Shown: one piece after another, positions 55,650 through 64,000 of the stretch
How the letters are laid out: each line of letters starts with the position of its first letter
Position numbering within the stretch: position 1 is the stretch's first letter
Assembly: GCF_001618955.1 (NCBI RefSeq)
Contig: NZ_LVYV01000012.1
Location: forward strand, 248,001-312,000
From: Tardiphaga robiniae
GTDB lineage: Bacteria > Pseudomonadota > Alphaproteobacteria > Rhizobiales > Xanthobacteraceae
DNA length: 64,000 nucleotides
Direction: 5' to 3'
Program-made: the position numbers and the translations under genes
Notes under the pieces: model-generated
Told to the model about the DNA's origin: nothing
Database searches by the model: none
The model's input: only the letters and a program-made list of their open reading frames with translations

Positions 55650-55870
55650 AGGCGACGCTGTCGGCGACGCGGGACTAAACAACCGACAGCCAGACATTGA
55701 CCGCGCAAAGTAAAAATCGACTTAATTGATAACGAGTTCGAACTAGGCAAGTTTTGCCGGGCAGGGTAATGCTTAATGCAATGGAAATTTTGCGCCGCAA
55801 CTGCGTTATGTGTGCGGGATCGTCTGTAACTCGTCTAAAATGCTGCGAATTGAAATGAAGGAATTGCCCC

Positions 55871-56797
55871 ATGCGTTACGATGACTTCCGTCGCAGCGAC
55901 AATATCGATGACCGTCGTGACGACAGTGGTGGCGGGGGCGGCGGTTTCGGTATTCCCGGTGGCGGCGGCGGTCTCGGCATAGGCACGGTGATCGTGCTTG
56001 GCCTCGTTGGCTGGGCGTTCGGTATCGATCCGCGCATCCTGATCGGCGGTGCAGAAATTCTCACGGGCGGGCAGCAGGCACCGACCTATCAGACCGATCG
56101 GCGCTCGACGCCGACGAAATCAGGCGCACCCTCTGACGAGATGGGCAGCATGATCTCCGGCGTGCTCGGCGAGATCGACGATCGCTGGGACGAGATCTTC
56201 AAGGAGAGCGGGCAGAAATATACCGGGCCGCAGATCGTGCTGTTTCGCAATGCCACCAATGGCGGCCGCTGCGGCAATGCGCAGTCGGCGATGGGGCCGT
56301 TCTACTGTCCGCCCGACAAGAAGATCTATCTCGACACCGGCTTCTTCCGTCAGGTCGAAACCAAATTTCGCGGTTGCTCGGGCAATGCCTGCAAATTTAC
56401 CGCGGCCTATATCATCGCGCATGAAGCGGGCCATCACATCCAGAACCTGCTCGGCATCATTCCGCGCGTGACACGGCTGCAGCAGCAGGCGGGCAGCAAG
56501 GCTGAGGCCAATCTGCTGCAGGTTCGCGTCGAACTGCAGGCCGATTGTCTGTCCGGTGTTTGGGTCAATCGCGAATCGAAGAAGCGGCCCGGTTTCCTCG
56601 AAGCCGGTGACATCGATGCCGCGTTGCAGACCGCGTCCGCCATCGGCGACGACACGCTGCAACGTCAGGCACAGGGCCGCGTGGTGCCGGATTCTTTCAC
56701 CCACGGCTCTGCCGAACAGCGCAAGCGCTGGTTCATGACCGGCTATCAGCAGGGCACCGTGCAGGCCTGCAACACATTTGCGACGGATCGGCTGTGA
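55871..56797 (+). CDS. Neutral zinc metallopeptidase, YpfJ family
   Basis: 308 residues. A charged Gly-rich N terminus (RRDDSGGGGGGFGIPGGGGG) precedes one membrane helix (GTVIVLGLVGWAFGI). The peptidase domain carries the zinc motif HEAGHHIQNLLGI and a downstream ELQADCLSGVWVN with the third ligand. The family (putative neutral zinc metallopeptidase) is anchored in the membrane with unknown substrates. It overlaps moaB by one base and is divergent from ccrM. Confidence 0.9.
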   Translation: MRYDDFRRSDNIDDRRDDSGGGGGGFGIPGGGGGLGIGTVIVLGLVGWAFGIDPRILIGGAEILTGGQQAPTYQTDRRSTPTKSGAPSDEMGSMISGVLGEIDDRWDEIFKESGQKYTGPQIVLFRNATNGGRCGNAQSAMGPFYCPPDKKIYLDTGFFRQVETKFRGCSGNACKFTAAYIIAHEAGHHIQNLLGIIPRVTRLQQQAGSKAEANLLQVRVELQADCLSGVWVNRESKKRPGFLEAGDIDAALQTASAIGDDTLQRQAQGRVVPDSFTHGSAEQRKRWFMTGYQQGTVQACNTFATDRL

Positions 56798-57360
56798 TGA
56801 CATCGACCGATGTGACGAAAGACTTCGTGCCGCTCAACATCGCGGTGTTGACGATTTCCGACACGCGGTCGCTCGATGACGACAAGTCCGGCGCGACACT
56901 GGCCGATCGGCTGACATCGGCCGGTCACACGCTGGCGAAGCGCGAGATCGTCACGGACGATGTCGAAGCGATCCGTAAGATCGTGCGCGCATGGATTGCC
57001 GATCCCGGCGTCGACGCGATCATCACGACCGGCGGCACGGGGTTCACCGGCCGCGATGTCACGCCGGAAGCCATCGAGCCTTTGTTCGAGAAGCGGATGG
57101 ATGGTTTCTCGATTGCGTTTCACATGCTGAGCCACGCCAAGATCGGTACCTCGACGATTCAGAGCCGCGCGACAGCTGGCACCGCCGGCGCGACATTTAT
57201 CTTCTGCCTGCCGGGTTCGCCCGGCGCTTGCCGCGATGGCTGGGACGGCATCCTTGCCGCGCAACTGGATTACCGCACCCGGCCCTGCAATTTCGTGGAG
57301 ATCATGCCGCGGCTGGATGAGCATCTGCGGCGCCCGAAGGCGAAGGGCGCGTCGGTCTAG
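56797..57360 (+). CDS. moaB: Molybdenum cofactor biosynthesis protein MoaB/Mog family
   Basis: 187 residues. Marks: IAVLTISDTRSLDDDKSGATLADRL, DAIITTGGTGFTGRDVTPEAI and IFCLPGSPGACRDGWDGIL. The family adenylates molybdopterin before molybdenum insertion. The ATG shares its A with the preceding stop (TGATG), so it is translationally coupled to the peptidase gene. Whether this is the active adenylyltransferase or the MoaB paralogue is not decided. The ModE/DUF2478 cluster is 54 kb away and not in this operon. Confidence 0.9.
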   Translation: MTSTDVTKDFVPLNIAVLTISDTRSLDDDKSGATLADRLTSAGHTLAKREIVTDDVEAIRKIVRAWIADPGVDAIITTGGTGFTGRDVTPEAIEPLFEKRMDGFSIAFHMLSHAKIGTSTIQSRATAGTAGATFIFCLPGSPGACRDGWDGILAAQLDYRTRPCNFVEIMPRLDEHLRRPKAKGASV

Positions 57361-57863
57361 ATCACGAGCTCCCAGGTCTCTCCGATCAAATCCTGCCCGA
57401 AACTGCGATGCGGCTCGGTGGCGACCAGCGCGAAGCCGGCATCCTGATAGATTTTTCGCGCAGCGCCAAGATTGCTCTGGGTCCACAGCGTGATCCTGCG
57501 ATAGCCGCATTGCCGCGCAAAGGCGATGGATTCCATCACCATGCGTTGGCCGAGCTTTTGTCCGCGCGCCTTGGGATCGATCAGCAAGAGCCGAAACTTG
57601 GCGACCTCGTCGGATGCCTTCACGAGAAACAGCGAGCCGACGGGCGCGCCATCCATATCAGCGATCCAGCAGCGTTCGCGCGTGGCATCGCATGATGTGA
57701 CGAATTCTGCGGCGATGTCGGCTACCAGCGCTTTGAAGGACACGTCGAACCCGTATTCACTCGCATAGAGCTCGCCGTGACTGCGGATGACCCAGTCGAT
57801 ATCGCCGGGCTGGAGATCGCGTAGCACTGCAGGCTGAACGGCATTGGGGGCTTGGGCGGCCAT
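57357..57863 (-). CDS. GNAT acetyltransferase
   Basis: 168 residues of the GNAT fold. The acetyl-CoA pyrophosphate loop is RLLLIDPKARGQKLGQRMV; the following YRRITLWTQSNLGAARKIYQDAGF is the usual C-terminal half. It resembles the acetyltransferase part of MarR-GNAT fusions, without the MarR domain. Its 3' end overlaps that of moaB by four bases. Two bases separate it from the glycosyltransferase stop upstream, so they are one operon. Substrate unknown. Confidence 0.88.
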   Translation of the reverse strand: MAAQAPNAVQPAVLRDLQPGDIDWVIRSHGELYASEYGFDVSFKALVADIAAEFVTSCDATRERCWIADMDGAPVGSLFLVKASDEVAKFRLLLIDPKARGQKLGQRMVMESIAFARQCGYRRITLWTQSNLGAARKIYQDAGFALVATEPHRSFGQDLIGETWELVI

Positions 57864-57865
57864 GA

Positions 57866-58435
57866 TCAGGCGACGATGATCCGGCTGCGCAGCAATGTGC
57901 GTGAGGAGCGGCCGAGCTGGCGCAGCAGCCGCGCTTCGGAGCGCCGGGCATCGGGTGCGTAGCCGCCGAGGCGGTCGTAATGATCGCGTGCGATCAAGAG
58001 GCCCTGATCGGCCTTGGGGCCAGTGATCAGGCGGATCATGTGTTTCAGGCCATCGCCAAATCCGGACTCGTCATAGGGCGAGCGCGCATAGCGGAAAATG
58101 CCGGCGCGGGGGCGATTGCTGGTCGAGACACGCTGGATGAATTGTTGGGTCTCCTCAATCCAGCCCGCATCGAGCACGGCGCCGGCATGCAGAAACATTA
58201 GCCAGGGCGAACGCGCCTGCTTGGCGCCGGCGGCCATCGCTGCGGCGCGCGATCCTTGCGAGGTCAGGAAGCCACAGCCGGCGACATCGGCAACGCGTTC
58301 GATGACGTCTGTGCCGGCGCGATCGACCAGCAGCACTTCGCGGATCACTCCGGCAGCCGCGCCCGGCACCAGCGCTGCCAGTGTGGCAACAGCGGGCTGC
58401 TCGACGCCTTCGGTGGGGATGATCACGCTCAGCAT
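57866..58435 (-). CDS. Small glycosyltransferase family 2-like protein
   Basis: 189 residues with a GT-A opening: MLSVIIPTEGVEQPAVATLA and REVLLVDRAGTD, then FLTSQGSRAAAMAAGAKQA and LMFLHAGAVLD. The normal DxD is replaced by an HAG segment, as in other short GT2-like proteins. It ends with a basic stretch (RRSEARLLRQLGRSSRTLL). It is short for GT2 and its donor and acceptor are unknown. Confidence 0.75.
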   Translation of the reverse strand: MLSVIIPTEGVEQPAVATLAALVPGAAAGVIREVLLVDRAGTDVIERVADVAGCGFLTSQGSRAAAMAAGAKQARSPWLMFLHAGAVLDAGWIEETQQFIQRVSTSNRPRAGIFRYARSPYDESGFGDGLKHMIRLITGPKADQGLLIARDHYDRLGGYAPDARRSEARLLRQLGRSSRTLLRSRIIVA

Positions 58436-58599
58436 GGGTGTCGGATAATACCTCTCAACAACGGGGTGGCCGCGTTATCATTTCGTCATAGTCTATGCGG
58501 CGCTGGCGGCTGCTGCAATTTCGGGCGGTTCGACTTTCGGCCGCCCTGCAAGGCGGCGGGAGAATGCACAGTGCCCCGGCCGTGTGCCACTCTATTTAT

Positions 58600-58614
58600 G
58601 TTCTTGCTTTGTTC
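58600..58614 (+). promoter_or_regulatory. LexA (SOS) box
   Basis: GTTCTTGCTTTGTTC, an exact match to the alphaproteobacterial LexA site GTTC-N7-GTTC, 23 bases upstream of the radical SAM gene start. This predicts DNA-damage induction of that gene. Confidence 0.75.
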
Positions 58615-58637
58615 CATGTGTGCGCTATCGTGGCTTC

Positions 58638-59801
58638 ATGAGTCGCCAGATCGCTGCCCTCAAGCACCCGCCGGTCCCGGCGCCCTCCGATAAGCCGGCG
58701 GGTGCGCTTTCCCCTTTTCCCGAGATCGCGGTGGCGATCGACAAGCAGCGGCGGCGCGGCCGCGGCGCACAGTCGAACGACAGCGGTCGCTATGAAGCCG
58801 AGGCCCGGGTCGCCTTTGATGACGGCTGGCAGAGCCTCGATGAATTGCCGCCGTTCAAGACCACGGTTGCGACCGACACCGCGCGAAAGGTCATCACGCG
58901 CAACGAGTCGCCGGATATCGGCTTCGACCGTTCGATCAATCCCTATCGTGGCTGCGAGCATGGCTGCGTCTATTGTTTCGCGCGGCCGACCCACGCTTAT
59001 CTAGGTCTCTCGCCCGGGCTCGATTTCGAATCCAAACTGTTCGTGAAGCCCGATGCGCCGGCGCTGCTCGAGAAGGAGCTGGCCGCCGCCGAATACGAGC
59101 CAAAGATGATCGCGATCGGCACCAATACCGATCCGTATCAGCCGATCGAGCGGGAGCGTCAGGTGATGCGCGGCATTCTCGAAGTGCTGGAGAAGACCGG
59201 TCATCCCGTCGGCATCGTCACCAAGTCGGCTTTGGTGACGCGCGATATCGATATCCTGGCGCGGATGGCGAAGCGCAATCTGGTCAAGGTCGCGTTGTCG
59301 GTGACGTCACTCGATCCGAAGCTCGCGCGCACCATGGAGCCGCGCGCCTCGACGCCGTCGAAGCGGCTAGAAGCTTTGCGGCAGCTATCCGAGGCTGGCA
59401 TTCCGACCACGGTGATGGTGGCGCCGGTGATCCCCGCGCTGAACGACAGCGAGATCGAGCGCATTCTTGATGCCGCCGCTCATGCCGGCGTCAAGGAAGC
59501 CAGCTACGTTTTGCTGCGGCTGCCGATGGAAGTGCGCGATCTGTTTCGCGAGTGGCTGATCGCGAATTATCCGGACCGCTATCGCCACGTTTTCACGCTG
59601 ATCCGCGAAATGCGCGGTGGCCGCGATTACGACTCGCAATGGGGCACGCGCATGAAGGGCACGGGGCCGATGGCCTGGATGATCGGTCGCCGCTTCGAGA
59701 TCGCCTGCACGAAGCTCGGTCTCAACAAACGTCGTTCGAAGCTCACCCTCGATCATTTCGAGAAGCCGGCCGGTGCCGGTCAGCAACTGAATCTGTTCTA
59801 A
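58638..59801 (+). CDS. PA0069-family radical SAM protein
   Basis: 387 residues. The radical SAM cluster motif CX3CX2C is in YRGCEHGCVYCFARPTHAYL (about residue 105-124), followed by a TIM-barrel with IAIGTNTDPYQPIERERQVM and a C-terminal region ending LNLF. The family (SplB-like, PA0069) is related to spore photoproduct lyase; members are proposed to act in DNA repair. The LexA box just upstream supports a damage-response role. ATG 58638 is chosen; the ORF is open earlier. A terminator follows. Confidence 0.9.
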   Translation: MSRQIAALKHPPVPAPSDKPAGALSPFPEIAVAIDKQRRRGRGAQSNDSGRYEAEARVAFDDGWQSLDELPPFKTTVATDTARKVITRNESPDIGFDRSINPYRGCEHGCVYCFARPTHAYLGLSPGLDFESKLFVKPDAPALLEKELAAAEYEPKMIAIGTNTDPYQPIERERQVMRGILEVLEKTGHPVGIVTKSALVTRDIDILARMAKRNLVKVALSVTSLDPKLARTMEPRASTPSKRLEALRQLSEAGIPTTVMVAPVIPALNDSEIERILDAAAHAGVKEASYVLLRLPMEVRDLFREWLIANYPDRYRHVFTLIREMRGGRDYDSQWGTRMKGTGPMAWMIGRRFEIACTKLGLNKRRSKLTLDHFEKPAGAGQQLNLF

Positions 59802-59837
59802 CTCCGCAGGTCTCGCAGCGTACGGAGTGGTGGAGAG

Positions 59838-59880
59838 GGGACGTTGGCAGGAAACCAGAGCCTGCCAACGTCCCTCTTTT
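59838..59880 (+). terminator. Intrinsic terminator after the radical SAM gene
   Basis: Perfect 14-bp stem GGGACGTTGGCAGG / CCTGCCAACGTCCC, 9-base loop, followed by TCTTTT. Confidence 0.9.
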
Positions 59881-59912
59881 CGATCTATAGAGTGAGTACA
59901 GGAGTGACACGC

Positions 59913-60371
59913 ATGACGATGACGAAACCACCGGCGCCGATCGCGCGCATGACGGTAATCACGCTGGGCGTCGCGGATATGCGCAGGAGCATTGCGTTCT
60001 ACGAAGCGCTGGGCTTTACGCGAAAGGCCCGTGCCTCGGGCGATGCCATCGCCTTTTTCGACACCGGCGCCAGCGTCCTCGCGCTGTTTCCGTGGGATCA
60101 ACTGGCGCAGGATGCGACGTTGCCTGACCATCCAAGGCCACAGGCGTTTCGCGGCAGCACGCTGGCGTGGAATTGTCGCTCGGAGGACGAGGTCGATGCG
60201 GTCCTCGCTTTCGCCGTCGATTGCGGCGGATCGCTTCTGAAACCAGCGCGCAAGACCGATTACGGTGGCTATTCCGGCTACTTTGCCGATCCGGATGGCC
60301 ATGCATGGGACGTGGTTGTGGCTCCGGGCATTGAAGTCGGCGACGACCGACGGGTGCATCTGGACGATTAA
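59913..60371 (+). CDS. VOC (glyoxalase-fold) protein
   Basis: 152 residues. Two beta-alpha-beta-beta-beta units: ITLGVADMRRSIAFYEALGF and later GGYSGYFADPDGHAWDVVVAP. The family includes glyoxalases, dioxygenases and antibiotic-binding proteins; this one resembles the uncharacterised VOC group with WNCRSEDEVDAVLAFA. AGGAG precedes ATG 59913, chosen over the ORF start at 59844. Function unassigned. Confidence 0.85.
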   Translation: MTMTKPPAPIARMTVITLGVADMRRSIAFYEALGFTRKARASGDAIAFFDTGASVLALFPWDQLAQDATLPDHPRPQAFRGSTLAWNCRSEDEVDAVLAFAVDCGGSLLKPARKTDYGGYSGYFADPDGHAWDVVVAPGIEVGDDRRVHLDD

Positions 60372-60446
60372 TGGTCCGGCCTGAATAGCGGGCACGGTCT
60401 GGAGTTCCCGGTTGCGCCTGCCGGTCTGCTTCAGCACGATCCCCCA

Positions 60447-61175
60447 ATGATTCGGGATGTGAAGAAGAAAGCGCCGGCCAAGCCGCGCAAGATCGTGGTG
60501 GCACCGAGCTTCACGCGCGAGCACGCGCTGTTGAAGCAGGGCATCTGGCCGGTAGCGGGCTGCGATGAGGCCGGGCGAGGTCCTTTGGCGGGTCCGGTCG
60601 TGGCTGCGGCGGTCGTTCTGGACCCGAACAACATTCCCAGGGGTCTCGACGATTCCAAGAAACTGACGGAGAGCAAGCGCGAGGCGCTGTTCGAGGAAAT
60701 TTGCGCTACGGCGTCATTCGGCGTCGCCTATGCATCACCCGCCCGGATCGACCGCGACAATATCCTGCGGGCATCGCTCTGGGCACTGGCCCGCGCGGTC
60801 GCGTCGCTCCCGGACGCGCCGAAACATGTGTTTGTCGACGGCCGCGACAAAATCGATACGACGGCCGATTGCGAGGCGGTCATTGGCGGGGACGCGCTGG
60901 TGTTGTCCATCGCAGCAGCCTCGATCGTCGCAAAAGTCTCGCGCGATCGGCTGATGTGCCGGCTCGCTGAGGATTGCCCGGGTTACGGCTTCGAGGTGCA
61001 CAAGGGTTATGGCGTGCCCCAGCATATGGCCGCGCTGAATGAACTGGGGCCCAGCATTCATCATCGCAGCCTGTTCGCGCCGGTGGCGGCGGCTCGTGCG
61101 CGGCACCAGGCGGTCGCTCGGGCGGCAGGCCTGATCGAGACCCAGTCTATCCTCGACATCGAGATTTCCGCCTGA
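60447..61175 (+). CDS. rnhB: Ribonuclease HII
   Basis: 242 residues. It cleaves RNA in RNA-DNA hybrids and single ribonucleotides in DNA. Catalytic Asp-Glu start in [22 protein letters not shown], then [27 protein letters not shown] and the late [17 protein letters not shown]. The first 35 residues are a Lys/Pro-rich extension ([12 protein letters not shown]), common in alphaproteobacterial RNase HII. ATG 60447 is the only good start. Confidence 0.95.
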   Translation: MIRDVKKKAPAKPRKIVVAPSFTREHALLKQGIWPVAGCDEAGRGPLAGPVVAAAVVLDPNNIPRGLDDSKKLTESKREALFEEICATASFGVAYASPARIDRDNILRASLWALARAVASLPDAPKHVFVDGRDKIDTTADCEAVIGGDALVLSIAAASIVAKVSRDRLMCRLAEDCPGYGFEVHKGYGVPQHMAALNELGPSIHHRSLFAPVAAARARHQAVARAAGLIETQSILDIEISA

Positions 61176-61257
61176 GCCCTCAGGCGGTTGCCTCTCCCGG
61201 CTCCCCGCCGTATCACCTGAGCAAGCTTCATTCCCTGCTGGCCGGTTCAGACGTTCA

Positions 61258-62766
61258 ATGCGTTTCACCTCCCTGATCGTCGAACTGATCCGCGCCCGGC
61301 CACGGCTGGTGTTCTGGATCGTCGTGCTGTGTCAGGCCGCGATCTGGCTGATTGTCCCACTGCTGCTGTATCGCGGGCCGCCGGGCGATCTCGCCACCGT
61401 GCTGGCCTATGGCCGGGAATATCAGGTCGGCACCCATATGGGTCCGCCGCTGGCGTTCTGGCTCGCCGACATCGCTTTCCGGGCCGCCGGCAATCACGTC
61501 TTCGGTGTCTATCTGCTGGCGCAGATCTGCGCTGTCCTGACCTTCCGTGCGGTCTATCAGCTGGGCAGCGCCATCGTCGGCGGACCGCAGGCGGTGATCG
61601 CCGTGCTGCTGACGATGACGGTCACGGCCTTCAGTGCGCCCGGCGTCGAATTCGGCCCGCTGATCCTGGCGCGTCCGCTCTGGGCGATGTTTCTGCTGCA
61701 TGCCTGGCTGGCGATCGGGCAGGGCCGTCGCAATGCCTGGTTCGCGCTGTCGATCGAGGCCGGCCTGCTGCTGCTGACGACGCCCCATGCGATGTGGCTG
61801 CTGCCGCTGCCGCTCGTCTTCGGTCTCGCGACATCGCGCGGTCGGCGTAACCTTGCTTCGTTCGATCCGCTCTATGCGCTGCTGGTGATCGCCGTGCTGA
61901 CATTGCCGTGGGCGATGTGGGTGATCCGGGCCGGCGCGCCGGTCTTGCCGGTGCTGCCGCAACTTGACGATCTCGCCGGAAAGGCGCGGCAGTGGGGTGT
62001 CCTGATCGCCTGGCTCCTTGCGGCCATCGCGGGTGTGATCGTGCTCGCGGTGATGAACTGGGGCCGCATCGTTCCGAAGACCGAGGAAGCTCCGATCATC
62101 TTCCGTCCGCCGGTCGATCCGCTGGCGCGGGACTATGTGTTTTTCTTCGCGCTTGTGCCGGGGCTGCTCGGCAGCCTGTTCGCTGCGCTCTACGGCCTTG
62201 AGCGCGTGGTCGGCAGTGCCGGTATCGCTCTGGTCATGTCGGGTCTCGCCGTCGTCGTGGCGTCGGGCGACCTGATTGCACTGCGGCGCCAGCGCGTGCT
62301 GCGCAAGGTCTGGGCCTTCGCCATCATCGCGCCTGCACTCGCAGCCTTCGCCAGTCTTGTGATTCTGCCTTGGGTCGATGGTCCCGAGGATGTCACAGCG
62401 CTTCCCGCGCGCGAGATCGGGCGCTTCTTCGGTGAGAGTTTCGAACGTCGCACCAATCGTCCACTGTCGGCGGTCGCAGGCGATGCGCAACTCGCCGCAT
62501 TGGTCGGCATGAGTGCGTCACGGCCGCATCTGCTGAACGATGCTGTGCCTTCGCGCACGCCATGGATCACGCCAGCGAAGTTCGCCGAGACCGGCGGCGT
62601 CGTCGTGTGGCGCGCAGCGGATACAGTCGGCACGCCGCCTGCAGACATTGCGCAGCGTTTCCCCAACCTCGTGCCGGAAGTCCCGCGCGCCTTTGAGCGT
62701 CTGGTGAATGGCCGGCAGCCCTTGCTGCGGATCGGCTGGGCGATCGTGCGGCCAAAGGCGCCCTAG
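61258..62766 (+). CDS. ArnT-like glycosyltransferase, family 39
   Basis: 502 residues, polytopic membrane protein with about 10-12 hydrophobic helices. The loop GREYQVGTHMGPPLAFWLADIAF and FGVYLLAQICAVLTFRAVYQLG match the PMT_2/ArnT superfamily, which transfers sugars from polyprenyl phosphates to lipid A or proteins in the periplasm. The C-terminal 130 residues form a soluble domain. It starts 82 bases after rnhB and overlaps the 3' end of the uracil-DNA glycosylase gene by four bases. Sugar and acceptor unknown. Confidence 0.85.
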   Translation: MRFTSLIVELIRARPRLVFWIVVLCQAAIWLIVPLLLYRGPPGDLATVLAYGREYQVGTHMGPPLAFWLADIAFRAAGNHVFGVYLLAQICAVLTFRAVYQLGSAIVGGPQAVIAVLLTMTVTAFSAPGVEFGPLILARPLWAMFLLHAWLAIGQGRRNAWFALSIEAGLLLLTTPHAMWLLPLPLVFGLATSRGRRNLASFDPLYALLVIAVLTLPWAMWVIRAGAPVLPVLPQLDDLAGKARQWGVLIAWLLAAIAGVIVLAVMNWGRIVPKTEEAPIIFRPPVDPLARDYVFFFALVPGLLGSLFAALYGLERVVGSAGIALVMSGLAVVVASGDLIALRRQRVLRKVWAFAIIAPALAAFASLVILPWVDGPEDVTALPAREIGRFFGESFERRTNRPLSAVAGDAQLAALVGMSASRPHLLNDAVPSRTPWITPAKFAETGGVVVWRAADTVGTPPADIAQRFPNLVPEVPRAFERLVNGRQPLLRIGWAIVRPKAP

Positions 62767-63596
62767 CTGGTCCTGCCCGACGGTGCTTCCAGCGCCTTTG
62801 CGATCGCGCGCAGATCCATCCAGGTCATCCGCTTGTAGGACGGCGAGCGCAGCAGATAGGCCGGGTGAAACGTCGCCAGCGCTTTGATCTTGCGCGTCCC
62901 GGTGTCGTAGTCGACCCAGCGTCCTCTGGACTTCATGATGCCATCGCGGGTCTGCAGCAGCGTCTGCGTCGAGGGATTACCGAGCGTGACGAGGATGTCC
63001 GGATTCACCAGTTCGATCTGACGCTGGATGAATGGCAGGCAGATCTGGGTCTCCTGCGGCGTCGGCGTGCGGTTGCCCGGCGGCCGCCACGGAATCACGT
63101 TGGCGATATAGACCTCGGTGCGCTTCAGCCCGATGGCCGACATCATCAGATCAAGCAGTTTGCCGGAGCGACCTACAAAAGGCAGGCCTTCGATGTCCTC
63201 GTCGCGGCCGGGTGCCTCGCCGACGAACATGATCCGCGCCTGTGGATTGCCGTCGGCAAACACCAGTTGGGTCGCGGTCGATTTCAGGGCGCAGCCGTCG
63301 AATGTATCCAGCATGCCACGCAGCACCTCGAGCGAGGGCGCGGTGCGCGCGGCGTCGCGGGCGGCGGCAATCGCCACGTCCGGGGCGACCTCGACACGGG
63401 CGGGTGGGCGTGCAGGGGGCGGCGGCATGCCATTCAGCGGTGGTCGCTTCGGCGCGCTGTCGGACAGCTCCCGGGCAGGCGGCGGGAGGTCGTCCGACAG
63501 CCGGTTCACCGGCTCATCCATCAATGCGCAATCGACCCCGGCCTCCAGATAAAAGGCGAGCAGTTGCGCAACGCTGGGGTGGGGTTCAGGCGTCAT
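62763..63596 (-). CDS. Family-4-like uracil-DNA glycosylase lacking two Fe-S cysteines
   Basis: 277 residues. Motif A GEAPGRDEDIEGLPFVGRSG and motif B FHPAYLLRSP are those of family 4 UDG, which removes uracil from DNA. The first ~95 residues are a Pro-rich extension. The 4Fe-4S ligands are incomplete: CxxC at the start of the domain is FDGC, and the third site (KCRPP in Thermus) is PWRPP; only two of four cysteines remain (DGCALK and TQICLPF). It probably folds without the cluster, as in other alphaproteobacterial relatives. It converges with the GT39 gene. Confidence 0.88.
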   Translation of the reverse strand: MTPEPHPSVAQLLAFYLEAGVDCALMDEPVNRLSDDLPPPARELSDSAPKRPPLNGMPPPPARPPARVEVAPDVAIAAARDAARTAPSLEVLRGMLDTFDGCALKSTATQLVFADGNPQARIMFVGEAPGRDEDIEGLPFVGRSGKLLDLMMSAIGLKRTEVYIANVIPWRPPGNRTPTPQETQICLPFIQRQIELVNPDILVTLGNPSTQTLLQTRDGIMKSRGRWVDYDTGTRKIKALATFHPAYLLRSPSYKRMTWMDLRAIAKALEAPSGRTS

Positions 63597-63751
63597 GGCT
63601 GGAGGTCACAGGCATGCCAGCAATCTAGGCCGGATCGACGCCCAGTGAAACGCCCCCTGTGCATTTAGGTGGTTGTTCTTCCGTCAAAAATCGGAAACAA
63701 CAGCCCTTAGAAGCGTTCTGAACGGGTTGGAAACGGGTCTGAGACGAGATT

Positions 63752-64000
63752 ATGAGCACTGAAGAACTTCCGCCGCGCGAGTCCATGGAATTCGACGTCG
63801 TCATCGTCGGTGCCGGGCCCTCCGGTCTGTCGGCCGCGATCCGGCTGAAACAGCTCAATGCGGACCTGTCCATTGTCGTGGTGGAAAAGGGTTCCGAAGT
63901 CGGTGCGCACATCTTGTCCGGCGCGGTGATCGATCCCGTCAATCTCGACAAGCTGATCCCGGATTGGCGCGAAGATGCGGACTGCCCGCTCAAGACCCAG
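63752..64000 (+). CDS. Electron transfer flavoprotein-ubiquinone oxidoreductase, N-terminal part
   Basis: The window ends after 83 codons. The FAD motif FDVVIVGAGPSGLSAAIRLK and the following EKGSEVGAHILSGAVIDP are characteristic of ETF-QO, which passes electrons from acyl-CoA dehydrogenases through ETF to ubiquinone. The full protein (about 550 residues) continues beyond the window. The gene stands divergent from the uracil-DNA glycosylase. Confidence 0.9.
   Translation, partial: MSTEELPPRESMEFDVVIVGAGPSGLSAAIRLKQLNADLSIVVVEKGSEVGAHILSGAVIDPVNLDKLIPDWREDADCPLKTQ

Noticed and set aside
61255-62490. 411-codon minus-strand ORF opposite the GT39 gene
   Set aside because: Arg/Gln/His-rich composition typical of antisense reading; the plus-strand gene has clear membrane helices and family motifs.

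Overview
The window looks like chromosome of a high-GC alphaproteobacterium of the Nitrobacteraceae (Rhodopseudomonas / Tardiphaga / Bradyrhizobium / Afipia group). Evidence: a CcrM-type GANTC methyltransferase, an alphaproteobacterial LexA box (GTTC-N7-GTTC), an FMN riboswitch in front of a type II lumazine synthase, a DUF1236 protein, and dispersed palindromic repeats of the kinds common in this group. No rRNA, tRNA or CRISPR array was seen. The genus is an inference from protein flavour, not a computed assignment.

Layout. 0-3.6 kb: pirin and WrbA, then a molybdenum-flavoured set (one-domain ModE-like regulator, DUF2478 protein, molybdopterin oxidoreductase). 3.6-12.6 kb: dicarboxylate-type MFS permease, amidase and a kynurenine-formamidase-like hydrolase, an HxlR-regulated hydrolase/reductase pair, a polyprenyl diphosphate synthase, DUF2007 and a TrmN6-like methyltransferase, and a 32-aa membrane micropeptide. 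12.6-24.6 kb: S49 peptidase, glyQ-glyS, an unusual secreted or structural protein with two EF-hand-like modules, DUF1236, DUF3096, pyruvate phosphate dikinase with a histone-H1-like Lys/Ala tail, and a SleB-type cell-wall hydrolase. 24.6-39.2 kb: OFA-type MFS permease, FMN riboswitch and ribH, AcuI-like reductase, lemA-htpX pair, a large autotransporter, an Rsm22-type methyltransferase and smc.

39.2-45.4 kb is an accessory block between smc and dsbA, genes usually close neighbours in alphaproteobacteria. It holds two paralogous P-loop kinase-like genes facing outward around an intact IS5-family transposase, a SAM methyltransferase paired with one of them, a hexanucleotide tract encoding a Gly-Ala peptide, and a gene fragment. 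This is the least explained part of the window.

45.4-64 kb: SMR efflux protein, Tat-type DsbA, DciA-like DUF721 protein, mutY, FAD monooxygenase, an overlapping PAS/chemoreceptor pair (split Aer), LysR with a divergent SnoaL-like gene, GST, ccrM with two GANTC sites at its start codon, zinc metallopeptidase, moaB, GNAT, a glycosyltransferase, a radical SAM protein behind a LexA box, VOC protein, RNase HII, a GT39 membrane glycosyltransferase, a family-4-like uracil-DNA glycosylase missing two Fe-S cysteines, and the start of ETF-ubiquinone oxidoreductase, cut by the window end. Genome maintenance recurs (smc, mutY, udg, rnhB, ccrM, LexA-box gene).
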